A stretch of DNA of 32,558 bases from positions 1 through 32,558 of the IMG/VR virus record IMGVR_UViG_3300048571_000050; one strand, 5' to 3'. The notes beneath the pieces are model-generated. The model had not been told where the DNA came from. It saw nothing but the letters and a program-made list of their open reading frames with translations, and ran no database searches. Both the position numbers and the translations under genes were made by a program. Every line of letters starts with the position of its first letter. Position 1 is the stretch's first letter. This document shows positions 9,501-18,440 of the stretch, piece after piece. This DNA is from a virus.

Positions 9501-10188
9501 TGGTAGGATGGGTACAGTGTACGAAACGGAGAGACACTTTGTCCAGGAACCTGTTTATCTGTATGAATCCTCTGCTCTGAGTATGTCGGAGATTGGCGCA
9601 CCATCAGAACAATACGGTAACGCCGACCTAATTCTACCCTCCTTGTTGGACAACAGTATCCGACGTAGGGCCTCTACGCATATCAAGCCACTAGGCACGC
9701 CTGACTGGCTCAACACTACACTATCTGCACGTAATCGATGGGGAGCTTTCGCCTTAAGAGGTATCGACTTTGATATACTCAGAAATAGGGTCTACGATCA
9801 AGAGTTGTTCAACGGTATACCCGGTCAACTCCTATCCTCGGTTGCGCGTCTTCCGCGCTTTTTCTCACTAAAAGCACCCTATAATGCAGCGCTGTTTCAA
9901 GCGGCGCTCCTAGAAGGTAATTATCTTTTCGGAACTTTGTCCGGTCCCTCACCAGGAGGTTCTCCAAACTCGTATATACATCGTGAACTATTCCAAAGAG
10001 AGCGTGATCCTTCCTCTTTCACCGTTTACTATCGTAGAGAAGACATGGTAGGAGATGGTCTCGGAGAAAACAGTGAAATATATTTTGCAACTTACAGTGA
10101 TAAAATAGAAAACGCCAGAGGATACACTCTGGAGGCTAAAGTCAATCGTGGCTTTAATATACCTACTAAACTCAAGTGGAATCCTTAA
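6553..10188 (+). CDS. Tail hub / tip attachment protein, gpJ and GTA-g15-like, paralog 1
   Basis: This 1211-residue protein is the first of three consecutive paralogs. Order of parts: a Cys-rich N-terminus (11 Cys within residues 6-101, ending CWC and CVVC), a lysine run near 123, then the hub segment PLLFGSVVVYGN (about 150) and AIGEGPIEGI (about 175). A beta-strand-rich, propeller-like insertion spans about 276-596. Next come DTSGLSGVTLDGYR (about 625), which marks the domain shared with GTA g15 proteins, and LLFIGTELVQF with LYRGRMGT (about 953-985), the conserved C-terminal hub module. In phages such proteins form the trimeric tip that contacts the receptor and opens the tube. AAGGA at 6537-6541 precedes the ATG; the gene follows the tape measure stop by 14 bases. 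Confidence 0.8.
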   Translation: MAYMVCDRFHEGPFCSDKRYETTGPEKEDCITTAFLSCVNNIWKCREEIANGSFLYSLNRADGLDVVSKPLDDLECYDDTCLEEYLQCWCTGMAGLTCVVCGDEQGGSFGGPVDEPDALDDTKKKKKKLKQTKNEITISDTDVIIPLLFGSVVVYGNILEIYKTDPTHVSMLIAIGEGPIEGITRAWIGNQLVIDNTSSGLTRSAAAKKEKLNIKIFKGGPNQKVENRGRFGEDVAMRGIAYMRVENYPLLGTQGRIPEIRVEIASKVSKAISTYYQSTHSSADLWYDLPGGYLFSYSGPTVRISDSSFTSLTTFNSDANITRFNVTKDYNDIILQTATNKLHFISGVDKTDVQTVTAPLAYSAVFGGRVRTSDPGLTRYIVGVNGATVDFYESRKPNYTTLTLSGSFTHPEAIHTFILAEFSSSSYERDTLGFAFSNNNTAPGFLRVSRSRLYSPFSKQDLGLGTPDEFNVPLRGILQRVVHIPQENAFLIYSLDGPEYVVTKIGHSDPTVKIYEVPVPEIPQSSGRQEVTPVGETYSFIKGGKVYTTQLSSGVTYVEYDLVENGATLESSGGFFDGLTNSVFYLDVMGKISKILPDRFSAAPVSLKNVVDSILERAFLPPELFDTSGLSGVTLDGYRIDGQLTAEACLSELSRFYHLNVVESSKGITIRPRSLSPVSTVDEPSFRISGNYGKLLQEQELAEFVSITYFDRNREFSTMTQTVTKDLINGKEVTDSIKGGESYEINLYTTASVVRLSAEMRLLKNNEKPLGGVLVFGPRYLAIEPGDFITGSREQHYCYKAYVDVDFSMRFDLSKDDRSKYEESPALSGVIYNPLVASISTPGGVKNYPVSLPLIPARYKDPRVIHYTGQVSPHYSYERQLSLTLLPSGQTRRVSAEPTSETQHGVLESYSGITRINEFSYDELNTFVVRFAKPVVGLTVASREELNASLTRNLLFIGTELVQFTSFSIGGDTRTVTFSGLYRGRMGTVYETERHFVQEPVYLYESSALSMSEIGAPSEQYGNADLILPSLLDNSIRRRASTHIKPLGTPDWLNTTLSARNRWGAFALRGIDFDILRNRVYDQELFNGIPGQLLSSVARLPRFFSLKAPYNAALFQAALLEGNYLFGTLSGPSPGGSPNSYIHRELFQRERDPSSFTVYYRREDMVGDGLGENSEIYFATYSDKIENARGYTLEAKVNRGFNIPTKLKWNP

Positions 10189-13100
10189 TGGCACAGGATT
10201 GTAAACCAGAACAAAGAAACAACTGTGAGAAAGTGGGCGTAGGTCCTAACTGTTCTCGCGACGAAAAAGCGGGCCCAAAACAAAAGACTCAATGCCTTGA
10301 TGAGGCTAAGGAGGCGTGTGAGGAAAAGCTAAAAGACTGTATCAAGAAGTGTAAAGATGAGGACGAAGAGAATTCACCGAAAGTTACAGGGTACAGCGGT
10401 TTCAAGGACGCAGACACAAGCGATGGCAACGCCTTTCTTCTGAATCTGTATGTAGGCTCAGCAGGCAATCTACTACGAGAGAATGGTGTTGCGCAATCTG
10501 CGGCGCAGTATGCTCATGGGGACAACTTTACGGGCGCACCGGGGGCAGACCTCTCTATAAGAGACAAGATGACACTTGAGTGTCAATGTACGCAGGACTG
10601 CTATTCGCAGGCAATATCTGACTGTCAAACTGTCCAGTGCTACTGCGGCAGCTTCCGCTGTGAAGGTCCAGATCAAACACGGAACGCAGATGGTTCGGGG
10701 GGAGGAAAAACACCCGGTGACAACGGTGAAAATTCCTTCACGCAGCGACAAGAGAAGAACGAACTAACTGAGGTCACGTTTAACACCTTATCAAAGTACG
10801 ACGATCCTATAGAAATCGTAATCGGAAGAGCTTTTCTCTCAGGTAATGTTATCTGGATGAGCCCTCCGAGAAGTGTCGCCACGCAAGAGACAACAACGTC
10901 AACAGACATAAAAACACGAACTGTGACCAATAAAGTTACAACCACGGTGAAAACAGTTATAGATATCCAGATCGCACTTTGTGCGGGCGAAGTCAGCGCT
11001 ATAAAAAGCGTATTTGTGGACCTTAAAGTTCTACCCTACGCCGACATTTTATTTAGCAAAGGAACCTCTCGTCAGAAGGTAAGCTCACTAGTATCTTCAA
11101 ATATCGGTTTCGGGAGAGTCCCTGCCAATAGGGATATAGCTATTTATGAGATTAGAGGTGCGGACATAAGCGGCTTCAGAAACTTCCCCGAGTTTAGTTT
11201 CGAAGTCACTACAGATGTCAAGAATATAGTGTCCGAAAACACTGCTACAAGTCCAGCGATATCTGGCGTATCCACTAGTGATCTATGGACTGTGGACCCA
11301 CTATCGAGAAGGATGTTTACTTATAGCGGCTCTAACCTCTTCTGTATAGACACGTCAAATATGCAAACTGTATGGACAAGAACTGTTCCAGGTGTTAGGG
11401 AAGTTACACAAAAAGGCAACGCTATCGTCCATGATAGTTCTTCGTTCCGAATCATGGATACTTCACTATCTTCTTTTCAGAGTAATCCCTTGGTTAGTTC
11501 CCAAACAGGGACAGCTTTACTACACGTTGTCGATCAAAATCTGTCAGGTGGAGAATACTTGTACTATGAAAATGGTACAACGGGATATCTACAGCAAGTA
11601 GATGACGTTTACTTATCATTCCCTTCGGACACCGTGGCTACCCAGAGCTTCAATTTAGTAGGCAGCACTCCTTTTGACCTACTTCTCACAGCTAACATCG
11701 CTAGGTCTATAAATCATCCAAGACATCGAAGCTTCTTCCGGTTTGGCGTAGAAGGATCGAGCATAGTCATTCGAGAGTTCCGAATGTTTGGCCAAGCAGC
11801 GGATAACCTAATAGAGGATGGGCTCTTCTATACTTATACTCTTCCATTCTCTACTCTAGGTCTGGTCAATATTCTCAATATAGAATCGGGATTCTTTGAT
11901 GAGTCCGCGGGTTTGTTCTGTCTGTTCGTGTCTACCGATATAGGCTCAAAGGCTCTTGGCTGGAGTCCGTATTCAGGTCTGATCTGGAAGAGAAATATCA
12001 CAACAGCTCCTAAAGGAGGGAAGTACGCCAGTAGTTACGGCGTGTCGGGTAGTTATTCTTTCCTCTCAGGTTCATCTCTAAACGTAATGGATACTACTAC
12101 AGGTGTCGTCGTCTCTACTCCAGCGACATTTTCAAACGTTAGTGGTAAACAGTTTTACGACGCTGCCAGAGATGAAATCTTGTATACTTCCGGAAGCACC
12201 ATAACAAAGTTCGAAAAAGATAATATCACCTACTATCCAGGAAGCATTTCATCGGGCCTAGAGGCTTTGTTACAGCGTGTAGGTTTATCTCCTGGGGATT
12301 ATGATATCATTGGTCTCTCCGGTGTCATCAAAGGATATAGGAGCGGCAATCAGACCTTTGTATCAGATATACTGGCATCTATCGCTAGCCTGTATAGATT
12401 CAACTTCTTTGCAAGCGATAAACTCACCATAACTCCGATGGATTCTGTCGCAACCATTGCTGTGTCATTGAATCACGTAGAAAGCGTCCCCACCAGAAAA
12501 CGTAGTCCAAAAGAAGCCTCAAAAAGTAAGAATGTAAGAGTCAGCTATTTGTCGGATGTACTTAAAAATCGAGGGACGCCTTCCAAGCAACATTTCCGGG
12601 TGGACACGGGAGGACACACTTCTTCCACACAAGAACAAGAGTCATCTTTTGACTGGACAGCCCTCGAAAGCGCCAGTTACATGAAGCACTTAGCGGAAAT
12701 TCTTTCTACGACCTCCACGGATCAGAATCGAGAAGTGTCTATGATGCTCGCGCCGCGGTATTTGCGTATAACCCCCTCAGACTTTGTCCAACTGGGAACA
12801 GAGTTCTTTGCTGTAAATAAAGTCTCCGTGGGTGCGGACTACAGTGTATCCGTAGAAGGTCTGTTTGATAATCCCACGAAGTATCAAGACACAGTCCTTC
12901 TGTCTCCCCCCATAATACTAGATAATAACACCGCAGATTTCTCTGACGAAAATATCTTAGCCCCGGCGTTTACGATGGTAGGTCGTCCTAATCCTCCTAC
13001 GCACCTTATTTCTAGTAATCTGTTCTTGGGGCTAAGCGGGAATCTACAGTCTGTGGAATCTGTACAGAAAGGCAACGTGGCTCTCACGGAGGACGCTGCT

Positions 13101-14114
13101 TTTGGGAGTATAGTTCCAAGACTCTACACCCGAGAAGTTCTTTGGGGTCGTCTTATTGTGCCTCCTGTATTCACAACAGGAGAACGCTTCAGAACCTTTC
13201 CCGAGCAGAACCTGATGATTGAGTTCGCATCTAATGACATGGTTACAGCGGTATTATCCAAACAGTCGCGCGTCAATGAATATCCCGATTATCGTACTAT
13301 CTCCCCCAACGTCTATAACATGTTGCTCGTTAATAAGGAGCTAATCCAGTACGCCGAATCATTTGCCGTTTCTGGTTTCCCTAGAAGGGTTGAATTTAGA
13401 AACTTACTACGCGGACGAGAGAATACGGATGACAGGATGTCGCATACCGTTGGTGAACCTTGTCTCATCTATGACGGTGTGTCTACTCAGCAACATGAGG
13501 TATTACCTGAGAGAACAGCCTTTTCTATAAAAACCCTTATGCAAAAAGATGGAGAGGATGACAGATATCAATATGACGTGTCGGCGGATGAGGAAGCGCT
13601 TTATCCTGTAGATTTTGGTTACCTGATGCGTTATGATGTTACTGCAACAGATTCAGGTGTTGCAGGCTCCCTAGCTCATCCAGCCAACCCGCACCTATTC
13701 ATTATGTTTCGGATGAGACAGAACAGGGATATTGGTTTTACAGACAACAACGTTTCCCTACAGCCTAGCGGTGCGTCTATGCCCTTCCAATTATATCTGA
13801 TAAGAGGTATATATGATGAGGTTTTGTTCGACACAGAGCGTGACTCAACCGATACCTCTTACGTTTTCTATAGGAAGGATGTTCGTAACGCCGGGTTGAG
13901 TGCTTTTAGCTCAAAGAACTACGACTTAACAACGCGGCAAGAGAGAGGTGTAGTCCTCTATGGTGTAGGTCATCAAGGTTACGACGCAGAAAACGATACA
14001 TTAACGGCGGTAGCAATAGTGAAAAATGAATTTGGTGAGAGTCGCGCGGTATTCTCATGGCCTCCAGGGTTTTCTAGCCTTGATCGCCCAAGACGGGGCC
14101 AAAGGGTAAAATAA
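10188..14114 (+). CDS. Tail hub / tip attachment protein, gpJ and GTA-g15-like, paralog 2
   Basis: The 1308-residue product shares the plan of the gene before it. I chose the ATG at 10188, which overlaps the previous stop as TAATG; an in-frame GTG at 10176 would lie within the upstream coding end. The N-terminus has seven Cys in helical spacing (residues 5-55, with C-x7-C-x6-C-x3-C), then CQCTQDC and CYCGSFRC near 130-157. Hub strands follow: VIGRAFLSGNVIW (about 209) and LCAGEV (about 263). Residues about 362-677 look like PQQ/YVTN-type propeller blades (FTYSGSNLFCIDTSNMQTVW). GLSGVIKGYR (about 705) and LLVNKELIQY with LLRGRENT (about 1045) complete the shared hub core. It is probably one chain of the tail tip. 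Confidence 0.8.
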   Translation: MAQDCKPEQRNNCEKVGVGPNCSRDEKAGPKQKTQCLDEAKEACEEKLKDCIKKCKDEDEENSPKVTGYSGFKDADTSDGNAFLLNLYVGSAGNLLRENGVAQSAAQYAHGDNFTGAPGADLSIRDKMTLECQCTQDCYSQAISDCQTVQCYCGSFRCEGPDQTRNADGSGGGKTPGDNGENSFTQRQEKNELTEVTFNTLSKYDDPIEIVIGRAFLSGNVIWMSPPRSVATQETTTSTDIKTRTVTNKVTTTVKTVIDIQIALCAGEVSAIKSVFVDLKVLPYADILFSKGTSRQKVSSLVSSNIGFGRVPANRDIAIYEIRGADISGFRNFPEFSFEVTTDVKNIVSENTATSPAISGVSTSDLWTVDPLSRRMFTYSGSNLFCIDTSNMQTVWTRTVPGVREVTQKGNAIVHDSSSFRIMDTSLSSFQSNPLVSSQTGTALLHVVDQNLSGGEYLYYENGTTGYLQQVDDVYLSFPSDTVATQSFNLVGSTPFDLLLTANIARSINHPRHRSFFRFGVEGSSIVIREFRMFGQAADNLIEDGLFYTYTLPFSTLGLVNILNIESGFFDESAGLFCLFVSTDIGSKALGWSPYSGLIWKRNITTAPKGGKYASSYGVSGSYSFLSGSSLNVMDTTTGVVVSTPATFSNVSGKQFYDAARDEILYTSGSTITKFEKDNITYYPGSISSGLEALLQRVGLSPGDYDIIGLSGVIKGYRSGNQTFVSDILASIASLYRFNFFASDKLTITPMDSVATIAVSLNHVESVPTRKRSPKEASKSKNVRVSYLSDVLKNRGTPSKQHFRVDTGGHTSSTQEQESSFDWTALESASYMKHLAEILSTTSTDQNREVSMMLAPRYLRITPSDFVQLGTEFFAVNKVSVGADYSVSVEGLFDNPTKYQDTVLLSPPIILDNNTADFSDENILAPAFTMVGRPNPPTHLISSNLFLGLSGNLQSVESVQKGNVALTEDAAFGSIVPRLYTREVLWGRLIVPPVFTTGERFRTFPEQNLMIEFASNDMVTAVLSKQSRVNEYPDYRTISPNVYNMLLVNKELIQYAESFAVSGFPRRVEFRNLLRGRENTDDRMSHTVGEPCLIYDGVSTQQHEVLPERTAFSIKTLMQKDGEDDRYQYDVSADEEALYPVDFGYLMRYDVTATDSGVAGSLAHPANPHLFIMFRMRQNRDIGFTDNNVSLQPSGASMPFQLYLIRGIYDEVLFDTERDSTDTSYVFYRKDVRNAGLSAFSSKNYDLTTRQERGVVLYGVGHQGYDAENDTLTAVAIVKNEFGESRAVFSWPPGFSSLDRPRRGQRVK

Positions 14115-17100
14115 GTGGCAGATTGGAAACAAAACAAATACGGGCTCTCTACAGAACTCTACATCCCTCCGGGATCGATTTCGGCTATCCCAGCTCCAGG
14201 TACAAAGGGAGAAAGCTCTAACGTACTAACATGGACTCGTGATCCTGAGGAGATTGTAAAAGACCTTTTCGCTGGTTCGGGGGGGGCAAAGAGCGGCAAG
14301 AAAAAAGAAGAATGCGAGGATATGAAGGGGAAGATTAGGGGCTCGGGTCCAGATTGCTCTCCGTTGAAAGAAGAGGGGGATCACGATAGTGCCCTCTGTT
14401 TTTACAATGAAACACTTGAGTGTATCCAATCGTGGAGAGCTTCTGTGTACGCTTCTAGTCTTGATTATATTGATACGATGCTGACAAACAAAGATCAAGC
14501 AAACGAGTCCTTCAAACATGGATTTTCACAGTTGTTCCCTTCTGATATGAGTCCGGAGAGTCTGGATGAGTCTCGTGAGACGTTCGATGACGCTGGTGAG
14601 GAATACAAAGCCTGTTTAGAGGAGATTGAGGACCTATGTGAGTGTGATCGTTGTGTGTGGGGCGGAGGAGACGGTGATGATGAGAAAGAAGACACAGACA
14701 CAGGCGCGCCTAACCCAACAGCAAATGATACACCTAAGAAAGACGATACTTCTGTCACGTCCGACTTTCGTGAAATACGGACCATATCTGGATTCGACGT
14801 TATACCGCGAGTGTGGGGTCGTTACGTCTTAGGAGGTAACATCGTCTGGACTGGGGGGGTCAGGACCGTCGTAAATAACACCTTTAAACCCCCTAGAGAT
14901 GGTGAAGGTCGTCCAATTACGGTCTTCGATACTACACTGGACTTTTCTTTGGGTTTGTGTGCGGGCGAAGTAGAGAGTCTACTGCGAGTATGGTTTGACG
15001 ACATTAAAATTGTTGATCGTCTTTTGAACCCTATAACCGATAGAAATTATACGAGTGATCTATTCTCGGCCCCCCTTGCCACGAATCCCCACGACTTAAC
15101 GGTGTTGTCGAAGAGGCAACCTAAACTCAAACTTGAGTTAGGAACAAAGAGTCAAAAAGTAAATAAAGATCACGCTGAAAAGGACGGTTTTGGTCGTTCT
15201 CCGGCTTATAGAGAACTATCTTTCTTACATTTCAAAGATGTCAATCTCGCGGTTTTTCCAAACGATTTCCCGAAAATACGTGTTGACATCGCGACTAACA
15301 CCGAACCTGTGACGGATTATGTAGAGACTGCACCTGAACCAGAGGTATATGGTCTATCCATGAACGTAGACCCGCGAAGTGGCTCTTTGACGGTACAGAC
15401 CGAGGATGACGAATATGTTATCTATGATTGGGACACGATGGAGGAGCGTTTTCGCGGTGTGTGCTCCTTCGACGTATACCCGATGATCCTAGAATCTGGA
15501 TACCAAGCCTATTTTGATTATGACTTTAATCAAGTGAGACTCGTAGATGTCGCTTATCCTCCCGGTAGAGTTCTCGTAACTGAGTACGCTCCTGTTACTC
15601 CTCTTGTCACGAATAATGACGTTCTCCTAGCTCGCACAATCAAGTATACAGATTCCAAGAGTAGAATCCCCTACGACGTGATCTATTGCACACAATTTGA
15701 CAACAATATCGGAGCGTTTAGGGTAGATTACACAAACAATAAGATACTAGAAACATCTTCTTTATTTAGCTCGCCGCAGATAAATTCTACGGTAGAAACC
15801 GTACAAGCTGACTCCTTGGCTATTTTGTCGGGAATCACGACATACTTCCAAATGTCTGTCCCTAATGTATCTGGGACACACATAAAGATAACAAAAAACG
15901 CTGTTATGGGGATCAACTACATCTTCAAGGATCAGCTACTGCCATCAGACGTTACCTCTTCAACCATCCCTGCAAGTGTTTGGGGAGGTGGTGTATCTAA
16001 CGTAAATATACGTCAAGCCATCTATTGTCATCATGACAACACGATACTACTCTTCGTGTCCCAGGATACCGTTTATACATGTATAAAGATCGACGCGATG
16101 ACTCTATCGGTAATCTGGTCGAGCACAGGTCTTCCTGCATTCTTTACGTGGGCCACTACTTCTAATCCTCTAAGTAGAGGACCTATTGGCGTTCTTAAAT
16201 TCGTTACTAGCAATGGTACGGTTCAGAGATTAAATCTGGATACAGGAGAACTTTCCACCGAGGTTGCTTTAGTTCCATCAGGGTATCCTGCGTACATCGT
16301 AGGCTCATCTCAGCACTATGACGCAAGAACCGACTCCCTGTTCTACTTCAGTTTGAGCGGTCTAAATACCAAGATTGTGCGTCTGTTCTTTGACCGGTTA
16401 AGTCCTGTTGATGTTCCTATCAGTACGATAGTGAATGATCTAGCAAGAATCACCGAACAATCTATAAATACCTCCGGTGTGACGGGTGTCACCGTCAAGG
16501 GATACGCGGTGCAATCCACCGCTTCCATAAAATCTTTCTTTACAGACTTCGCTGACTTCTTCCATCTCATTCTAACGGATAATGGTACATCCCTTACAAT
16601 GAACAGTAAGGCTCTACTGTCCGCTCCTGTAGTTTTATCTCCTACAGAAGACCTCCTAGAGAACAGCTCTGAGGGTGGGATGACAACAAGTAGCAAGGTC
16701 CCAGATTCTTTGTCGGTGTCTTTTGTCACGATAGATGAAGCTGGTTTGAATGAGAGCTTACAAATTGTATCAAGCAGAGAGGTGGAGAGTGACTACTCGG
16801 TATTCTCATCTAACGATATAAAGTACACGCTGGGGGTCTATGAAGAACCTCTAGTTATGAGACAGTACGCAGAAAAAGCACTGAGGTCTGCTCGCTCAGA
16901 ATCTAGACAGACGCGTTTTGGTCTTATGCCAAAGTTGATGCGTCTAGGGGTGCAGGATTCAGTGAGTCTACTGGGAGACGTGTTCCGTATCAACAGGCAT
17001 GTGCAAGACCCTCTGGAGAAAGTAATTCTAGACGGAAAGACTTTCAGCACAGAGGATTATTCTTTTGATGTAGCGCTCTCCACGTCAGCACTAAACACTA

Positions 17101-18377
17101 CGAACTTCCGCCCTCGTGTTGTGAAGGCTCCTTTTGGTAAGCCTGTGATTCTCTTCGCTAACGCCATAACGAACGAGGATTCTCTACGCTCTGTTGGTGG
17201 AGAGCAAGTCGTATACACTTTGATTGAGAGTAAGGTCCACGTTCTAGATGGTTATCGTGTAAAGATGCGAACCTTATCCCATACACAGTACTACACAGAT
17301 GAGTTCAATGTCGCTTCTAGCGTTCGTACTAAAGAAGTTGATCCATCCCCTGCGTATATATCTAAGAAGCACACAGTTTCTGCTCATGTTGGTCTTCTGA
17401 CAGTTATCCCTCAAACAAGAGAATTGCGTCCTGATTGGGGTAGAGTTCGTGAAGAGGATTTCCTTGAGATTACTTTCGACAAGGTAGAAACGCTCGATCA
17501 ACTTGCTCTACTTACGTTCCCAGACGATAAGTCGGAGATACCTGCTGACAGTCGGAAAAATCTGTTGATAGTCGGTCAAGAACTTATACAGTTCGGGGCT
17601 TATCAGATAATGGACGCTCCGAATAAAGTTGTGCGATTCTCTCACCTATTCCGTGGTATACGCGGTACCGAGTCATATCTGAATCACGTTGCTGGAGGTA
17701 CATTCCTCGTTGATGATGGTGATGGCGGATTTAATGAGATTACTCGCCCTGGTGATAGAGTATATCTATACACAGAAGACACCATACTTCCGATGGGTGT
17801 TGACGCTTACTTCACTAAGTTCAATACATCCACTCGTGTCTGGATCGATGCAGACGTACCCGCGGGATATTCCCCAGTAGATTACATCCAGAAGGCTTCC
17901 GCAGGGTCCGCGCGCGCATGGGCACCTAGCCACGCGAAGATATATTCTCTAGCAGGCGATCAGACTCACCTAAGAGTCAGTTTCGTCAAACGAGACCCCC
18001 TTGTGTTTTCCGAAATGGATAATCTGGGCCCGTCAAACGGGGTCTATGGACCTACCGTATTTATGATGAAACACTTCCAGACTGCGCAAGGAATCCTATA
18101 CAACCCAGAGAATAATTACGAGCTTTTCTCCACTACAGTCCCTCAGATATCCGAGATAACCCTCCCCCTAGACAAGCAACGAACCGATATCGTAGACGGG
18201 GAGGTTATCGCCTCCTATGATATTACACATACTGCGACAAATATGACGCGGTGGGTAACCCTTCTTGTCTCCCAGATATCAAGAGACGGGCAGAATGAAC
18301 CTATTATGGGGCACCCTGCTATTGTATATATTCACGCTGGTAGCGGCGTTCAGTTTAGTTACCCGCCGGTACCTTGA
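14115..18377 (+). CDS. Tail hub / tip attachment protein, gpJ and GTA-g15-like, paralog 3
   Basis: At 1420 residues this is the longest of the three. Translation starts at the GTG that directly follows the previous TAA, with AAAGGG about 10 bases upstream. It has eight Cys in the N-terminal 180 residues (CECDRC near 174) and an acidic, disordered linker. Hub segments are VWGRYVLGGNIVW (about 233) and LCAGEV (about 280). The propeller-like region is about 410-762. VTGVTVKGYAV (about 788) and LLIVGQELIQF with LFRGIRGTES (about 1148) are the conserved core. The C-terminal 250 residues differ from the siblings and may carry specificity. Its end lies beside promoter P2, so the three hub genes probably close one transcription unit. 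Confidence 0.8.
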   Translation: MADWKQNKYGLSTELYIPPGSISAIPAPGTKGESSNVLTWTRDPEEIVKDLFAGSGGAKSGKKKEECEDMKGKIRGSGPDCSPLKEEGDHDSALCFYNETLECIQSWRASVYASSLDYIDTMLTNKDQANESFKHGFSQLFPSDMSPESLDESRETFDDAGEEYKACLEEIEDLCECDRCVWGGGDGDDEKEDTDTGAPNPTANDTPKKDDTSVTSDFREIRTISGFDVIPRVWGRYVLGGNIVWTGGVRTVVNNTFKPPRDGEGRPITVFDTTLDFSLGLCAGEVESLLRVWFDDIKIVDRLLNPITDRNYTSDLFSAPLATNPHDLTVLSKRQPKLKLELGTKSQKVNKDHAEKDGFGRSPAYRELSFLHFKDVNLAVFPNDFPKIRVDIATNTEPVTDYVETAPEPEVYGLSMNVDPRSGSLTVQTEDDEYVIYDWDTMEERFRGVCSFDVYPMILESGYQAYFDYDFNQVRLVDVAYPPGRVLVTEYAPVTPLVTNNDVLLARTIKYTDSKSRIPYDVIYCTQFDNNIGAFRVDYTNNKILETSSLFSSPQINSTVETVQADSLAILSGITTYFQMSVPNVSGTHIKITKNAVMGINYIFKDQLLPSDVTSSTIPASVWGGGVSNVNIRQAIYCHHDNTILLFVSQDTVYTCIKIDAMTLSVIWSSTGLPAFFTWATTSNPLSRGPIGVLKFVTSNGTVQRLNLDTGELSTEVALVPSGYPAYIVGSSQHYDARTDSLFYFSLSGLNTKIVRLFFDRLSPVDVPISTIVNDLARITEQSINTSGVTGVTVKGYAVQSTASIKSFFTDFADFFHLILTDNGTSLTMNSKALLSAPVVLSPTEDLLENSSEGGMTTSSKVPDSLSVSFVTIDEAGLNESLQIVSSREVESDYSVFSSNDIKYTLGVYEEPLVMRQYAEKALRSARSESRQTRFGLMPKLMRLGVQDSVSLLGDVFRINRHVQDPLEKVILDGKTFSTEDYSFDVALSTSALNTTNFRPRVVKAPFGKPVILFANAITNEDSLRSVGGEQVVYTLIESKVHVLDGYRVKMRTLSHTQYYTDEFNVASSVRTKEVDPSPAYISKKHTVSAHVGLLTVIPQTRELRPDWGRVREEDFLEITFDKVETLDQLALLTFPDDKSEIPADSRKNLLIVGQELIQFGAYQIMDAPNKVVRFSHLFRGIRGTESYLNHVAGGTFLVDDGDGGFNEITRPGDRVYLYTEDTILPMGVDAYFTKFNTSTRVWIDADVPAGYSPVDYIQKASAGSARAWAPSHAKIYSLAGDQTHLRVSFVKRDPLVFSEMDNLGPSNGVYGPTVFMMKHFQTAQGILYNPENNYELFSTTVPQISEITLPLDKQRTDIVDGEVIASYDITHTATNMTRWVTLLVSQISRDGQNEPIMGHPAIVYIHAGSGVQFSYPPVP

Positions 18378-18403
18378 CATCCCAAAATGAAACAGTATAT
18401 AAA
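18374..18403 (+). promoter_or_regulatory. Promoter P2, sigma-70-like
   Basis: TTGACA (18374-18379) is followed by TATATAAA (18396-18403), giving a 16- to 18-base spacer. It begins within the last codons of the third hub gene. An ATTAACC element is at 18421-18427, before the ATG at 18441. It would give the distal tail genes their own transcript. Confidence 0.65.
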
Positions 18404-18440
18404 GAGTACACAACACCCTAATTAACCATACGGTATCCTA

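Noticed and set aside
10176-10187. GTG at 10176 as the start of hub paralog 2
   Set aside because: The ATG at 10188 forms a TAATG junction with the previous stop and gives the usual MA start; the GTG lies inside the upstream coding sequence.
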